Source: Massilia sp. erpn (lineage in GTDB: Bacteria; Pseudomonadota; Gammaproteobacteria; Burkholderiales; Burkholderiaceae_D). From it: a stretch of DNA of 64,000 nt. Below the pieces are notes generated by a model. The model was given only the letters and a program-made list of their open reading frames with translations. It made no database searches and was not told the DNA's origin. Made by a program: the position numbers and the translations under genes. Each line of letters starts with the position of its first letter. Positions within the stretch are counted from its first letter, which is position 1. The stretch spans positions 248,001 through 312,000 of the forward strand of contig NZ_CP053748.1 of NCBI RefSeq assembly GCF_024400215.1, read 5' to 3'. Below, piece after piece: positions 25,199 to 33,763 of the stretch.

Positions 25199-26584
25199 AT
25201 GCCACATACCTTCACTTTACCGAATGTTCGCGCCGAAGCCGCTTCCCTCTGGCGCCTGGCCTGGCCGGTGCTGATCGGGCAGCTGGCCACGGTGGGCATG
25301 GCGGTGGCGGACGTGGCCATGACCGGCCACGCCAGCGCCGCCGAGCTGGCGGCGGTATCGCTGGGCGCCTCGATCTGGTCCATGGTCCTGGTCTCGGTCA
25401 GCGGCACCATGATGGCCATCAATAGCGTGGTGGCGCACGAAGTGGGCGCCGGCGCCTACGGCAAGATCCCGCATTCGGTGCGCCAGTCGCTGTGGAAGGC
25501 GCTCGGCATCGGCCTGGCCGCCATGCTGCTGGCCAATCTGGCCACGATCCTGTTCGACCACCTGAATATGGAAGCGGCGGTGGCGGAGCGCGCCTCGCTG
25601 TTCGTGCACATCATCAGTTTCGGCCTGCCCGCGTTCGCTGCCTACCGCACCCTGTACGGCTACAGCACCAGCATCAACCAGACCAAGCCGGTGATGGTGA
25701 TTGCCATCATCGGCCTACTGTTCAATATCGTCATGAATTGGATGCTCATCTTCGGCAAATTCGGCCTGCCGCAGATGGGCGGCGTCGGCTGTGCCGTCTC
25801 CACCGCGCTGTGCATGTGGCTGATGCTGGGCGCCATGCTGGTCTGGGTGCGCATCGCCCCGGCCTACAAGAACACCTACCCCTTCCACGAATGGGACGGC
25901 CCCTGCTGGGCCGAAATCAAGAGCATGCTGCTGCTCGGCCTGCCGATCGGCGTCACCTACTTCGCCGAAGTGAGCGCCTTTGGCGCCGTCAGCCTGCTAG
26001 TGGCGCGCTTTGGCGTCAACGAAGTATCGGCCAACCAGATCGCCTTGAACTTCTCCTCTCTGGTATTTATGGTGCCGGTCAGCTTCGGCATCGGCCTGAT
26101 CACCCGCGTCGGCCAAGCCATGGGCGAAGGCAATCCCGAGCGCGCCCGCTTCACGGCCTGGGTCGGCGTCGCCATGTCGCTCGGCTTCGCCGTGCTGTCG
26201 GCCACCCTGATCGCCCTGTTCCGCCACGAAATCGCGCGCGCCTACACCACCGACGTCGCCGTGCAGGAACTGACCGCCCACCTGCTGCTGTTCGCCGCCA
26301 TCTTCCAGCTCTCCGACGCCACCCAGGTTGCCACCTCCTGCGCCATCCGCGGCTACAAGGTCACGCGCCCGCCGATGAAGATCCAGCTGCTGGCCTTCTG
26401 GGGCTTCGCCCTGCCGCTCGGCTACCTCCTCGGCCTCGCCCCCAGCTGGTTCCCGCTCAGCCCTGCGGCGCCGATGGCCTCCGCCGGCTTCTGGATCGGC
26501 CTCGTCCTCGGCCTGACGGTCGCCGCCCTGCTGCTCAGCGGGTACCTCAACCGCCTCTCCCTCCAGCGCCTGCGCCCCACCTGA
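25199..26584 (+). CDS. MATE-family multidrug efflux transporter
   Basis: A 461-residue, 12-helix inner-membrane transporter of the NorM branch. Typical features are [56 protein letters not shown] and GIGLITRVGQAMGEG. NorM pumps export cationic drugs with Na+ or H+. The gene stands alone and is followed after 2 bases by hairpin repeat copy B, which may serve as its 3' end. Confidence 0.92.
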   Translation: MPHTFTLPNVRAEAASLWRLAWPVLIGQLATVGMAVADVAMTGHASAAELAAVSLGASIWSMVLVSVSGTMMAINSVVAHEVGAGAYGKIPHSVRQSLWKALGIGLAAMLLANLATILFDHLNMEAAVAERASLFVHIISFGLPAFAAYRTLYGYSTSINQTKPVMVIAIIGLLFNIVMNWMLIFGKFGLPQMGGVGCAVSTALCMWLMLGAMLVWVRIAPAYKNTYPFHEWDGPCWAEIKSMLLLGLPIGVTYFAEVSAFGAVSLLVARFGVNEVSANQIALNFSSLVFMVPVSFGIGLITRVGQAMGEGNPERARFTAWVGVAMSLGFAVLSATLIALFRHEIARAYTTDVAVQELTAHLLLFAAIFQLSDATQVATSCAIRGYKVTRPPMKIQLLAFWGFALPLGYLLGLAPSWFPLSPAAPMASAGFWIGLVLGLTVAALLLSGYLNRLSLQRLRPT

Positions 26585-26586
26585 CG

Positions 26587-26717
26587 TTTGCGCCAAATCA
26601 AACAATGTCCCACCCTGGTGTCAGGCACCGGAGTAGGACATTGTTTGCGCTGGATCAAAGAATGTCCGACCCTGGTGCCTGACACCAGGGTTGGACATTT
26701 ATTGAGGCAGATCAAAC
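26587..26717. repeat. Hairpin repeat copy B (type I, double)
   Basis: Two TGTCC...GGACA hairpins (26606-26640 and 26663-26697) with the same left flank TTTGCGCCAAATCAAA and right flank GATCAAA as copy A. It begins 2 bases after the MATE stop codon and lies upstream of the peptidase gene. Confidence 0.88.
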
Positions 26718-26838
26718 GTTGGGTGGCCGTTTGGCCGAAGGAAAGTCGGTTTCGAGAGATGGATTCCGAATCGCGGCGGGTCGTCAGATATGGCTGAGTC
26801 TGGTATCGTTTTGGGCTTTTACCTTGTCCGGGATCACC

Positions 26839-29052
26839 ATGCGTTTCTCTCTCTGTTTTCTGGCCTTGATGGCCATCGGTTCGGCGTCGGCTGAGCGTCT
26901 TACTTTGGACCGTATCCATGGTGATCCGGCGCTGGCCGGTCCCGGCATGCGCAAGATGAAGGTCTCCCCCGACGGTGCGCGCGTGACCTTCCTGCGCGGC
27001 CGTGCCGATGACCAGTTCCAGCTGGATCTGTGGGAATTCAATCTGAAGGATAAGTCGAGCCGCCTGCTGGTCGATTCGCGCGTGCTGGTGCCGCAGGAGA
27101 ATCTGTCGGACGCTGAGAAGGCGCGCCGCGAACGCGAGCGCACCGCCAGCCTGAAAGGCATCATCAGCTATAGCTGGTCGCCGGACGGCAAGCAGCTGCT
27201 GGTGCCGATCGCCGGCAATCTGTACTTGGTGGAACTGGCCAAGCCGGACAGCGCGCGCCTGGTCGCCACCGGCGCCGTGCTCGATCCGCAGATTTCGCCC
27301 AAGGGGCGCTATGTCTCCTTCGTGCGCGACCAGAATCTGTTCGTGCTCGATCTGAGCACCGGCAAGGAACGCCAGCTGACCAGCGACGGCGCCGCCGCCA
27401 TCCACAACGGCGAGGCCGAATTCGTGGCGCAGGAAGAGATGCACCAGGTCAGCGGCTATTACTGGGCACCCGACGATTCGGCCATCGCGTTCAAGCGCTA
27501 TGACGAGTCGAAAGTGCCGGTGGCGCGCCGCTTTGAAATCTATGCCGACCGCACCGACGTGATCGAGCAGCGCTACCCGGCCGCCGGCGATCCGAACGTG
27601 GCGGTGCAGCTGTTCATCGTCTCGCCGGCATCCGGTGAGCGCCGCGAGGTGGACCTGGGCAGCGAGAAGGATATCTACCTGGTACGCGCCGACTGGAGCG
27701 CCAACAGCAAAGCCCTGCTGTTCCAGCGCCAGACGCGCGACCAGAAGAAGCTGGAACTGGTGTCGGTTGATGCCGCCACCCTGGCCCAGCGCGTACTGAT
27801 CACGGAAACCAGCAAGACCTGGGTGAACGTGCTGGAGGAGCCGCGCTTCCTGTCCAAGCGCAACGCCTTCCTGTGGGTGTCGGAGCGCGACGGCCGCCGC
27901 CACCTGTATCTGCATGACCTGGACGGCAAGCTGCTGCACCCGGTCAGCAAGGGCGATTGGGGCATCGACGGCCTGCTGGCCGTGGATGAGAAAGCGGGCC
28001 GCGTCTACGTCTCCTCCAACAAGGATGCGGTGATCGACAAGCAGGTGTATGCGCTGAACCTGGACGGCAGCAATGCCGACAAGCCGAAACGCGTGACCCA
28101 GGCCGATGGCTGGCACGACGCGAGCTTCTCGCGCAATGGCGAAGTCTTCGTCGACACCTTCTCCGATCCGGCCACGCCGCCGAACGTGAGCATCCGCCGC
28201 CCGGACGGCAGCATGGTGGGCTGGCTGGAACGCAATGAGCTGAACGAATCCCACCCCTACTTCAAGTACAAGTCGGACCATCTGCCAACCGAATACGGCA
28301 GCTTGAAAGCCAAGGATGGCCAGACCCTGCACTACTCGCTGCTCAAGCCATATAAATTCGACGCGGCCAAGCGCTATCCGGTCTACCTGTCGACCTACGG
28401 CGGCCCTGGCGCCCAGCACGTGGCGCGCAAATGGGGCAATAACTTCGACCAGTACATGGCGCAGCAGGGCTTTGTCGTCTTCCGCCTGGATAACCGCGGT
28501 TCTTCGCGCCGCGAGCGCGTCTTCACCGACGCCATCTACCGCAATCTGGGCAAGGTGGAAGTGGAAGACCAGCTGACCGGCGTCGAATGGCTGAGCAAGC
28601 AAAGCTTCGTGGATGCCAAGCGCATCGGCGTATTCGGCTGGAGCTATGGCGGCTTCATGACCCTGCGCCTGCTGTCGCAAGCGTCGGACAAGATCGCCAT
28701 GGGCGTGTCGGTGGCGCCGGTCACGGACTGGCAGCTGTATGACACCCACTACACCGAGCGCTTCATGGACCGTCCGCAGGATAACGCCGACGGCTACAAG
28801 CAAAGCACGGTGTTCGCCCACGCCGATGGCCTGAAATCGAATCTGCTGCTGATCCACGGCATGGCCGACGATAACGTCCTGTTCACCAACACCACCAAGA
28901 TGATCGATGCGCTGGTGAACCGCAAGGTGCAGTTCGAACTGATGACCTACCCGGGCGCCAAGCATGGCATTTCCTCGCGCGCCGGCCAGCTGCATGTGTA
29001 CAGCTATATCGACGCCTACTTCAAGAAGAACCTGAAGCCGGAAACGAATTGA
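26839..29052 (+). CDS. S9 family dipeptidyl-peptidase IV
   Basis: A 737-residue exported serine peptidase that removes X-Pro (or X-Ala) dipeptides. ATG 26839 begins MRFSLCFLALMAIGSASAER, a signal peptide; an upstream open stretch overlaps repeat B and is not used. An N-terminal beta-propeller (FAEQEEMH-type segment FVAQEEMHQVSGYYWAPDDS) carries the double-Glu substrate-recognition motif, and a C-terminal alpha/beta-hydrolase carries the triad Ser602 (GWSYGG), Asp677 (ADDNV) and His709 (GAKHG). The gene is single and ends at a strong terminator. Confidence 0.93.
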   Translation: MRFSLCFLALMAIGSASAERLTLDRIHGDPALAGPGMRKMKVSPDGARVTFLRGRADDQFQLDLWEFNLKDKSSRLLVDSRVLVPQENLSDAEKARRERERTASLKGIISYSWSPDGKQLLVPIAGNLYLVELAKPDSARLVATGAVLDPQISPKGRYVSFVRDQNLFVLDLSTGKERQLTSDGAAAIHNGEAEFVAQEEMHQVSGYYWAPDDSAIAFKRYDESKVPVARRFEIYADRTDVIEQRYPAAGDPNVAVQLFIVSPASGERREVDLGSEKDIYLVRADWSANSKALLFQRQTRDQKKLELVSVDAATLAQRVLITETSKTWVNVLEEPRFLSKRNAFLWVSERDGRRHLYLHDLDGKLLHPVSKGDWGIDGLLAVDEKAGRVYVSSNKDAVIDKQVYALNLDGSNADKPKRVTQADGWHDASFSRNGEVFVDTFSDPATPPNVSIRRPDGSMVGWLERNELNESHPYFKYKSDHLPTEYGSLKAKDGQTLHYSLLKPYKFDAAKRYPVYLSTYGGPGAQHVARKWGNNFDQYMAQQGFVVFRLDNRGSSRRERVFTDAIYRNLGKVEVEDQLTGVEWLSKQSFVDAKRIGVFGWSYGGFMTLRLLSQASDKIAMGVSVAPVTDWQLYDTHYTERFMDRPQDNADGYKQSTVFAHADGLKSNLLLIHGMADDNVLFTNTTKMIDALVNRKVQFELMTYPGAKHGISSRAGQLHVYSYIDAYFKKNLKPETN

Positions 29053-29089
29053 TGGTGTAAAGACCTCGTGGCGCTTCGGCGCTATTCAC

Positions 29090-29120
29090 GCCCGCCAGCG
29101 CCAGCCGGCGGGCTTTTTTT
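29090..29120 (+). terminator. Rho-independent terminator after the peptidase gene
   Basis: GCCCGCC and GGCGGGC arms followed by seven T residues. It closes the peptidase transcript 37 bases after the stop codon. Confidence 0.85.
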
Positions 29121-29131
29121 ATGCGCCAGGC

Positions 29132-29338
29132 TTATTGGCGGTTGCCTTTGTCGATGGCGTTATCGATCGCATCGTCCACAGCTTCGCGGGCGTCGCCCAC
29201 GCCTTTCTGCAGTTTGCCTTCGATCTGGTTCTTGATACCCTTGGCCTGCTGCTTGGAGCTGCCCACCAGCTCACCGGCTTCCTGCTGGATCTTGCCGCCG
29301 ATTTCCTTGGCTTTGCCTTTGATTTGGTCCTTGTTCAT
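29132..29338 (-). CDS. CsbD-family stress protein
   Basis: A 68-residue hydrophilic helical protein starting MNKDQIKGKAKEIGGKIQQE, the CsbD hallmark. ATG 29338 has GGAG upstream, and the ORF upstream extension is unlikely. CsbD proteins are induced in stationary phase or stress; the molecular role is unknown. A CACACA/TGTGTG inverted repeat (29363-29378) lies in its 5' region and may be regulatory. Confidence 0.88.
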   Translation of the reverse strand: MNKDQIKGKAKEIGGKIQQEAGELVGSSKQQAKGIKNQIEGKLQKGVGDAREAVDDAIDNAIDKGNRQ

Positions 29339-29440
29339 GATGCACTCCTTTGTAGTAAGTTGCACACAGGATTGTGTGACCGGAGTCCATCTTAAGGACG
29401 CACAACATTCCCTTCTGTTCGCTCACGAACACAAGTCAGC

Positions 29441-30058
29441 TCAGGCTTTGCGCCAGACGCTGGCCAGCCAGGGCTGCTGCTCGCGTGGCAAACCGGTTGG
29501 ACGGTAATAGTGCTGCAGCGGCGCAAAGCCGGCCGCCAGCAGATAAGCTTCCCACCTTGCGTAATCGTAGTAGCTGCCGTAGCGCGGGCCATTCCAGCCC
29601 TCCTCGTTATGGCCGCGCGGATTGGAGCTGAACAGTACGCCGCGCGGCTTGAGCGCCGCATGCAGCTTGCTCAGCACGTCGGGCAGGGCCGCGCTGGGGA
29701 CATGGAACAGGGAAGCGTTCGCATACACGCCGTCGAAATAGGCGCTGGGTAGGTCGAGCGCAACGAAATCCTGCTGCCACACGGGGCAGCCGCTCCATTC
29801 GCGCGCCATCTCCACAAAACGCGCCGAGCCGTCGATGCCGGTCGGCTCGTGGCCCAGTGCCTTGAAGGCGCACAGATCGCGCCCCGGCCCGCAGCCCAGA
29901 TCGAGGATGCGGAACGGCGGCGCGCCTTCGATGGCATCGAGCAGGGCCGCGATATTCTGGCTCACATCATGGTCGCGCGTGCCTTCCAGGAACTGGCGGG
30001 CGTTGCGTTCATAGTGTTCCAGCGTGAGGCGGGTGATCTGTTCGATGCGCTTGTCCAT
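29441..30058 (-). CDS. Class I SAM-dependent methyltransferase
   Basis: A 205-residue methyltransferase. The SAM motif FRILDLGCGPGRDLCAFKAL, the acidic residue of GIDGSARFVEMA, and LPSAYFDGVYANASLFHVP are clear. The N-terminus YERNARQFLEGTRDHDVSQN is typical of a subgroup active on small molecules or tellurite/selenium compounds, but the substrate cannot be read from sequence. It lies 9 bases downstream of the M13 peptidase stop on the same strand, so the two may be cotranscribed. Confidence 0.88.
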   Translation of the reverse strand: MDKRIEQITRLTLEHYERNARQFLEGTRDHDVSQNIAALLDAIEGAPPFRILDLGCGPGRDLCAFKALGHEPTGIDGSARFVEMAREWSGCPVWQQDFVALDLPSAYFDGVYANASLFHVPSAALPDVLSKLHAALKPRGVLFSSNPRGHNEEGWNGPRYGSYYDYARWEAYLLAAGFAPLQHYYRPTGLPREQQPWLASVWRKA

Positions 30059-30067
30059 CCGCCTACT

Positions 30068-32125
30068 TTACCAGACGCGCACGCGCTGCTGCGGCGCCAG
30101 GTACAGCTTCTGGCCGGGCTGCACGTCGAAAGCCGGATACCACGGGTCCAGATTGCGCACGGTGTAGGTGCGCCATTTGGCGGGGGCGTGGCCGTCGGTG
30201 GCGATCTGGTTGCGCAGGGCGGCGTCGCGTTCCTTGTCGCGCCAGCTTTGCGCATAGCCGAGGAAGAACTGGCGGTCAGCGTCCGGCGTGACCGGTTTGC
30301 CGGCCAGCGAAACGCGGTAGGCATCGTATGCGGCGGCCAAGCCAGCCAGGTCGGCCAGGTTTTCGCTCAGCGTGAGCTGGCCGTCGAGCTTGAGGTCGGG
30401 GAAGGCTTCATACGCCGAGTACTGCGCCACCAGGGCGGCGGCGGCTTGACGGAAATGCTCGCCGTCCTCCTTGGTCCACCAGTCGCGCAGACGGCCGGCG
30501 GCGTCGAACTGGGCGCCCTGGTCGTCGAAGCTGTGGCTGATCTCGTGGCCGATGATGGCGCCGATGCCGCCGTAATTCATGGCGTCGCTGGCGCTCTGGT
30601 CGAAGTATGGCGCTTGCAGGATGGCGGCCGGGAAGTTGAGCGCGTTCTGCATCGGCAGGTTGACGGCATTCACCAATTGCGGCGGCATGGTCCATTCGGT
30701 GCGGTCGATTTTCTGGCCCAGCTTGGCCAGCTGCTGCTTGTAGCGGAAGCTTTCGGCGCGCAGCGCGTTGCCGAAAGCGTCGCCGGCCTTGATCTCCAGG
30801 CCTTTATACGACTTCCACTTGTCGGGATAGCCGACGCCCACATACAGGCTGCCCAGCTTGGCCTGGGCTTCCTTCTTGGTGGCGGGCGCCATCCAGTCCA
30901 GTTTGTCGATGCGCTGGTGGAAGGCGGCCACGATGTTCTTCACCATTTCCTGCACGCGCGCCTTGGCTGCGGGCGGGAAGTCCTGGGCCACGTACAGCTT
31001 GCCGACGGCATCGTCCATGGCCATATTGGTGGCGGTCAGGGCGCGCTTCCAGCGCACCTGCTGCTGCGGGGTGCCGCTCAGGGTACGGCCGTAAAAATCG
31101 AAACGCTGGTCGCTGAAGGCCTTGGGCAGGTAGCCGCTGAAGTGGTTGACGGTGTGGAAAGCGAGGAAGTCCTTCCAGGTATCGACCGCCATGTCCTGCA
31201 CCAGGGCGGCGGCGCCGGTGATGGCGCTCGGATGGTAGACGATGAATTTCTGCTGGCGCGCCAGGCCGGCGCTGCGGAAGAAGGCTTTCCAGTCCATGCC
31301 GGGCGCCTTGGCGGCGAAGTCCTTGTCGCTCCACACATTATTGGCCTTCTGGATGTCGGCCGAGTCGGTGCGGCTGGCGTGGGACTGGGCGATCTTGCGC
31401 TCCAGCTCGAACACACGGGCAGCGCGCGCTTCCGGATCGGTGAAGCCGGCCAGCTTCAGCATGGCGGCGATATGCGCCTGGTAGGCGGTGCGCAGCTTGG
31501 CCATGCGCTCATTGTCTTCCAGGTAGAAGGCGCGGTCGGGCAGGCCCAGGCCGCCTTGCAGCAGATACGGGATATTGTGTTCGGGGTCGTTCAAGCCCTG
31601 GGCGATCCACAGGCCGAACAGGTTTTCAGTGAAGAAGTTGGTGTTGTTGAGGGGATCGACGTCGGCCCGTAGGCTGGCGCCCAGCGCGCGCGCCAGGGCT
31701 GCGCGGTCCTTGATGGCGGCGATCTTTTTCAGTTCCGCGTGCAGCGGCGCGGCGCCGCGCGCCTCGATGCCGGCCTCATCCATATACGTGGCGTAGAAGT
31801 CGGCCACCTTGCGCGCCTCGGAACCGGGCGCGGCCTTGGCCGAGCCTTCGATCAGCTTGACGATGCGTTCATTGGTCTGCGTGGCCAAGGCGGCGCCCGC
31901 GCCCCAACTGCTGCGGTCGGCCGGGATTTCCGTGGCAGCCAGCCAGTCGGCATTGGCATAGCCGAAGAAATCGTCGCCCGGCAGGATGGCAGCGGCAGCG
32001 CCAGCCGGTGCGGCCACAGGCGGCGCAGCCTGGGCGGCGAAGGCTGGAACAAAGCTCAGGTTGGCGCCGCACAAGGCGACGGCCAGGGCGGTTTTCAGCG
32101 GCAACGCCCGGATAAAAGCTTGCAT
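30068..32125 (-). CDS. M13 family zinc metallopeptidase (neprilysin-like, PepO-type)
   Basis: A 685-residue exported peptidase starting at ATG 32125 with AAGGGA upstream; the signal peptide is MQAFIRALPLKTALAVALCG with cleavage near AFAAQ. Zinc is bound by H527EISH531 (IGHEISHSFDDQGAQFD) and the Glu of SENLADLAGL. The N-terminal half (DDFFGYANADWLAAT) is the helical cover domain that limits access to peptides. Such enzymes degrade oligopeptides in the periplasm or outside. Its promoter faces the HDOD gene. Confidence 0.92.
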   Translation of the reverse strand: MQAFIRALPLKTALAVALCGANLSFVPAFAAQAAPPVAAPAGAAAAILPGDDFFGYANADWLAATEIPADRSSWGAGAALATQTNERIVKLIEGSAKAAPGSEARKVADFYATYMDEAGIEARGAAPLHAELKKIAAIKDRAALARALGASLRADVDPLNNTNFFTENLFGLWIAQGLNDPEHNIPYLLQGGLGLPDRAFYLEDNERMAKLRTAYQAHIAAMLKLAGFTDPEARAARVFELERKIAQSHASRTDSADIQKANNVWSDKDFAAKAPGMDWKAFFRSAGLARQQKFIVYHPSAITGAAALVQDMAVDTWKDFLAFHTVNHFSGYLPKAFSDQRFDFYGRTLSGTPQQQVRWKRALTATNMAMDDAVGKLYVAQDFPPAAKARVQEMVKNIVAAFHQRIDKLDWMAPATKKEAQAKLGSLYVGVGYPDKWKSYKGLEIKAGDAFGNALRAESFRYKQQLAKLGQKIDRTEWTMPPQLVNAVNLPMQNALNFPAAILQAPYFDQSASDAMNYGGIGAIIGHEISHSFDDQGAQFDAAGRLRDWWTKEDGEHFRQAAAALVAQYSAYEAFPDLKLDGQLTLSENLADLAGLAAAYDAYRVSLAGKPVTPDADRQFFLGYAQSWRDKERDAALRNQIATDGHAPAKWRTYTVRNLDPWYPAFDVQPGQKLYLAPQQRVRVW

Positions 32126-32366
32126 AAATTGGTCCCTTATTATTTGCGTGATCAAATGATTGGCACAATGCGCCAGGATCCACTGTAGGCAAGCCGGCGT
32201 TTTCCGGCGAGGGCCATGCGACAAACTGCAGCTGCGGCCGACCAAATGCAGAAATCGCGGAATGCAGTGCGGCAATGCCACGTCCCCCATAACAAAACAC
32301 TTCTGCGCGTCGGAGAATCCCTATATAGTTCACTTACAGCAACGCACAAATAATCAGGAGAGACAT

Positions 32367-33194
32367 ATGAAACTTGAGGCCCTATTCCAGAACCCCACAG
32401 CGTTGCCCACGGCGCCCAAGGTGGTCGATGAGCTGATCAGCAGTTTCGACAAGGCCAGCGTCTCGACCGAAGACATCGCCAAGAAGCTGTCGGCCGACCC
32501 GGTGCTCAGCGCCAAGCTGCTGCGCCTGGCCAACTCCGCCTACTACCACGTGTCGCGCAGCATCGGCACGGTGGAGGACGCGGTGCTGATGCTGGGCTTT
32601 GTCACGGTGCGCACCCTGGTCATCAGCTCGGGCCTGGTGAGCGGCTTCAAAACCGTGCCCGGACTGGACCTGAAACAATTCTGGCGCTACAGCCTGCACA
32701 CCGCGGTGGCCGCCAAATGGATCGCCAAGAAGACGCGCGAAAATTCCGACCTCGCCTTCACTATCGGCATGATGCACGCCATCGGCCAGTTGGTGATGCA
32801 CGCCGCCATGCCGGAACAGGCCATGCAGATGGACAAGGTGGCCGGCCCGCTCGACTCGCGCCGCCTGGATGCTGAACAAGCCTCCTTCGGCTACGGTTTC
32901 GCCGATGTCGGCGCCGAGCTGGCGCGCCGCTGGAAATTCCCGGAAAGCTTCGCCGACACCATCGCCGCCTTCCCCAATCCGCTCGAGCGCACGCCACCGA
33001 ACAAGCTGGCCGCTGTCATCCACCTGGCCGCCTGGCGCGCCCGCATCGATGAAAGCAAGCTCAGCCCGGATGAAATCGCCGCCTGCTATCCGACCGAGAT
33101 CGCGGCCGCCCTGGGCTTGGCCGAGAACGCGCTGATTGATGAAATGCCAAGTCCCGATGAATTGAGCGCCGGCCTGGACGAGCTGATCCGCTAA
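32367..33194 (+). CDS. HDOD domain protein
   Basis: A 275-residue protein starting at ATG 32367 after CAGGAGAGA. The HDOD domain begins LEALFQNPTALPTAPKVVDE and contains LSADPVLSAKLLRLANSAYY, SIGTVEDAVLMLGFVTVRTL and GMMHAIGQLVMHAA. HDOD proteins are HD-fold modules, mostly without nuclease activity, that bind signalling partners such as c-di-GMP regulators. No EAL or GGDEF domain is fused. It is divergent from the M13 peptidase. Confidence 0.9.
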   Translation: MKLEALFQNPTALPTAPKVVDELISSFDKASVSTEDIAKKLSADPVLSAKLLRLANSAYYHVSRSIGTVEDAVLMLGFVTVRTLVISSGLVSGFKTVPGLDLKQFWRYSLHTAVAAKWIAKKTRENSDLAFTIGMMHAIGQLVMHAAMPEQAMQMDKVAGPLDSRRLDAEQASFGYGFADVGAELARRWKFPESFADTIAAFPNPLERTPPNKLAAVIHLAAWRARIDESKLSPDEIAACYPTEIAAALGLAENALIDEMPSPDELSAGLDELIR

Positions 33195-33366
33195 ACCGCC
33201 GCGCTGCCGGCTGGCCGCTGCCGCCCTGCTTTGGGGCCGCAGCGGCTTTCTCTTTTTGCAAGGTCTGAAAATATTTCAAAATATTTTCCAAAAACCCTAA
33301 AGTTCCCGCTGAGGCCGACGTTAATCCAGACAAGCGGTACTTTAATCATATTTTTCAGGGCCAGAT

Positions 33367-33633
33367 ATGACCTCCAGCGAAGTCCTCTCGATGTACGAAA
33401 ATATTGCCGGACTGACCAATAAAATGGTTGTGGCCGCGCAAGCGAGCGACTGGAACGGCCTGGACCGCCTGGAAAACCAATGCGCCGCCGCCTCGGTCGC
33501 CACCATCAGCGGCGTACCCGCCCTGGCCGGCGCCGCCCGCCAGCGCAAAATCGAGCTACTCAAGCAAATCCTCGCCAACGACCGCGCCATCCGCGACGTC
33601 ACCGAACCCTGGATGGCCCAGCTCAACGGCTAA
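33367..33633 (+). CDS. fliT: FliT-like flagellar chaperone
   Basis: An 88-residue helical protein, MTSSEVLSMYENIAGLTNKM then AAQASDWNGLDRLENQCAAA and ILANDRAIRDVTEPWMAQL, which fits the FliT family. FliT keeps the filament-cap protein FliD ready for export and can bind the FlhDC regulator. No flagellar genes are near, so this copy is displaced from the usual fliDST cluster, or is a FliT-like relative. It is closed by a terminator and followed by hairpin repeat C. Confidence 0.7.
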   Translation: MTSSEVLSMYENIAGLTNKMVVAAQASDWNGLDRLENQCAAASVATISGVPALAGAARQRKIELLKQILANDRAIRDVTEPWMAQLNG

Positions 33634-33658
33634 GCTCCCCCGCAGCCTCACCGAACCA

Positions 33659-33680
33659 AGCGCCCACCGGGCGCTTTTTT
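33659..33680 (+). terminator. Rho-independent terminator
   Basis: AGCGCCC and GGGCGCT arms around ACC, then six T residues, 23 bases after the FliT-like stop codon. Confidence 0.85.
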
Positions 33681-33688
33681 CATTCCCG

Positions 33689-33763
33689 TTTGCGCCAAAT
33701 CAAAAAATGTCCCACCCTGGTGCCTGACACCAGGGTGGGACATTTGTTGAGATTTATCAAAGG
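33689..33763. repeat. Hairpin repeat copy C (type I, single)
   Basis: A single hairpin with perfect 15-bp arms (TGTCCCACCCTGGTG) around CCTGA at 33708-33742, between the TTTGCGCCAAATCAAA and ATCAAAGG flanks. Its right flank overlaps the last three codons of the minus-strand aminotransferase (stop TGA at 33757-33759), so the element appears to supply that gene's stop codon. Confidence 0.9.

Noticed and set aside
26719..26838. Longer start for the DPP-IV gene
   Set aside because: It would begin right after repeat B, would bury the signal peptide and has no ribosome site.
26422..28995. 857-residue open frame on the minus strand over the peptidase gene
   Set aside because: Antisense to a clear DPP-IV gene with intact catalytic motifs; no domain is recognisable in the antisense product.
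29849..31672. 607-residue plus-strand frame over the M13 peptidase and methyltransferase
   Set aside because: It crosses two genes on the other strand that have good motifs and starts.
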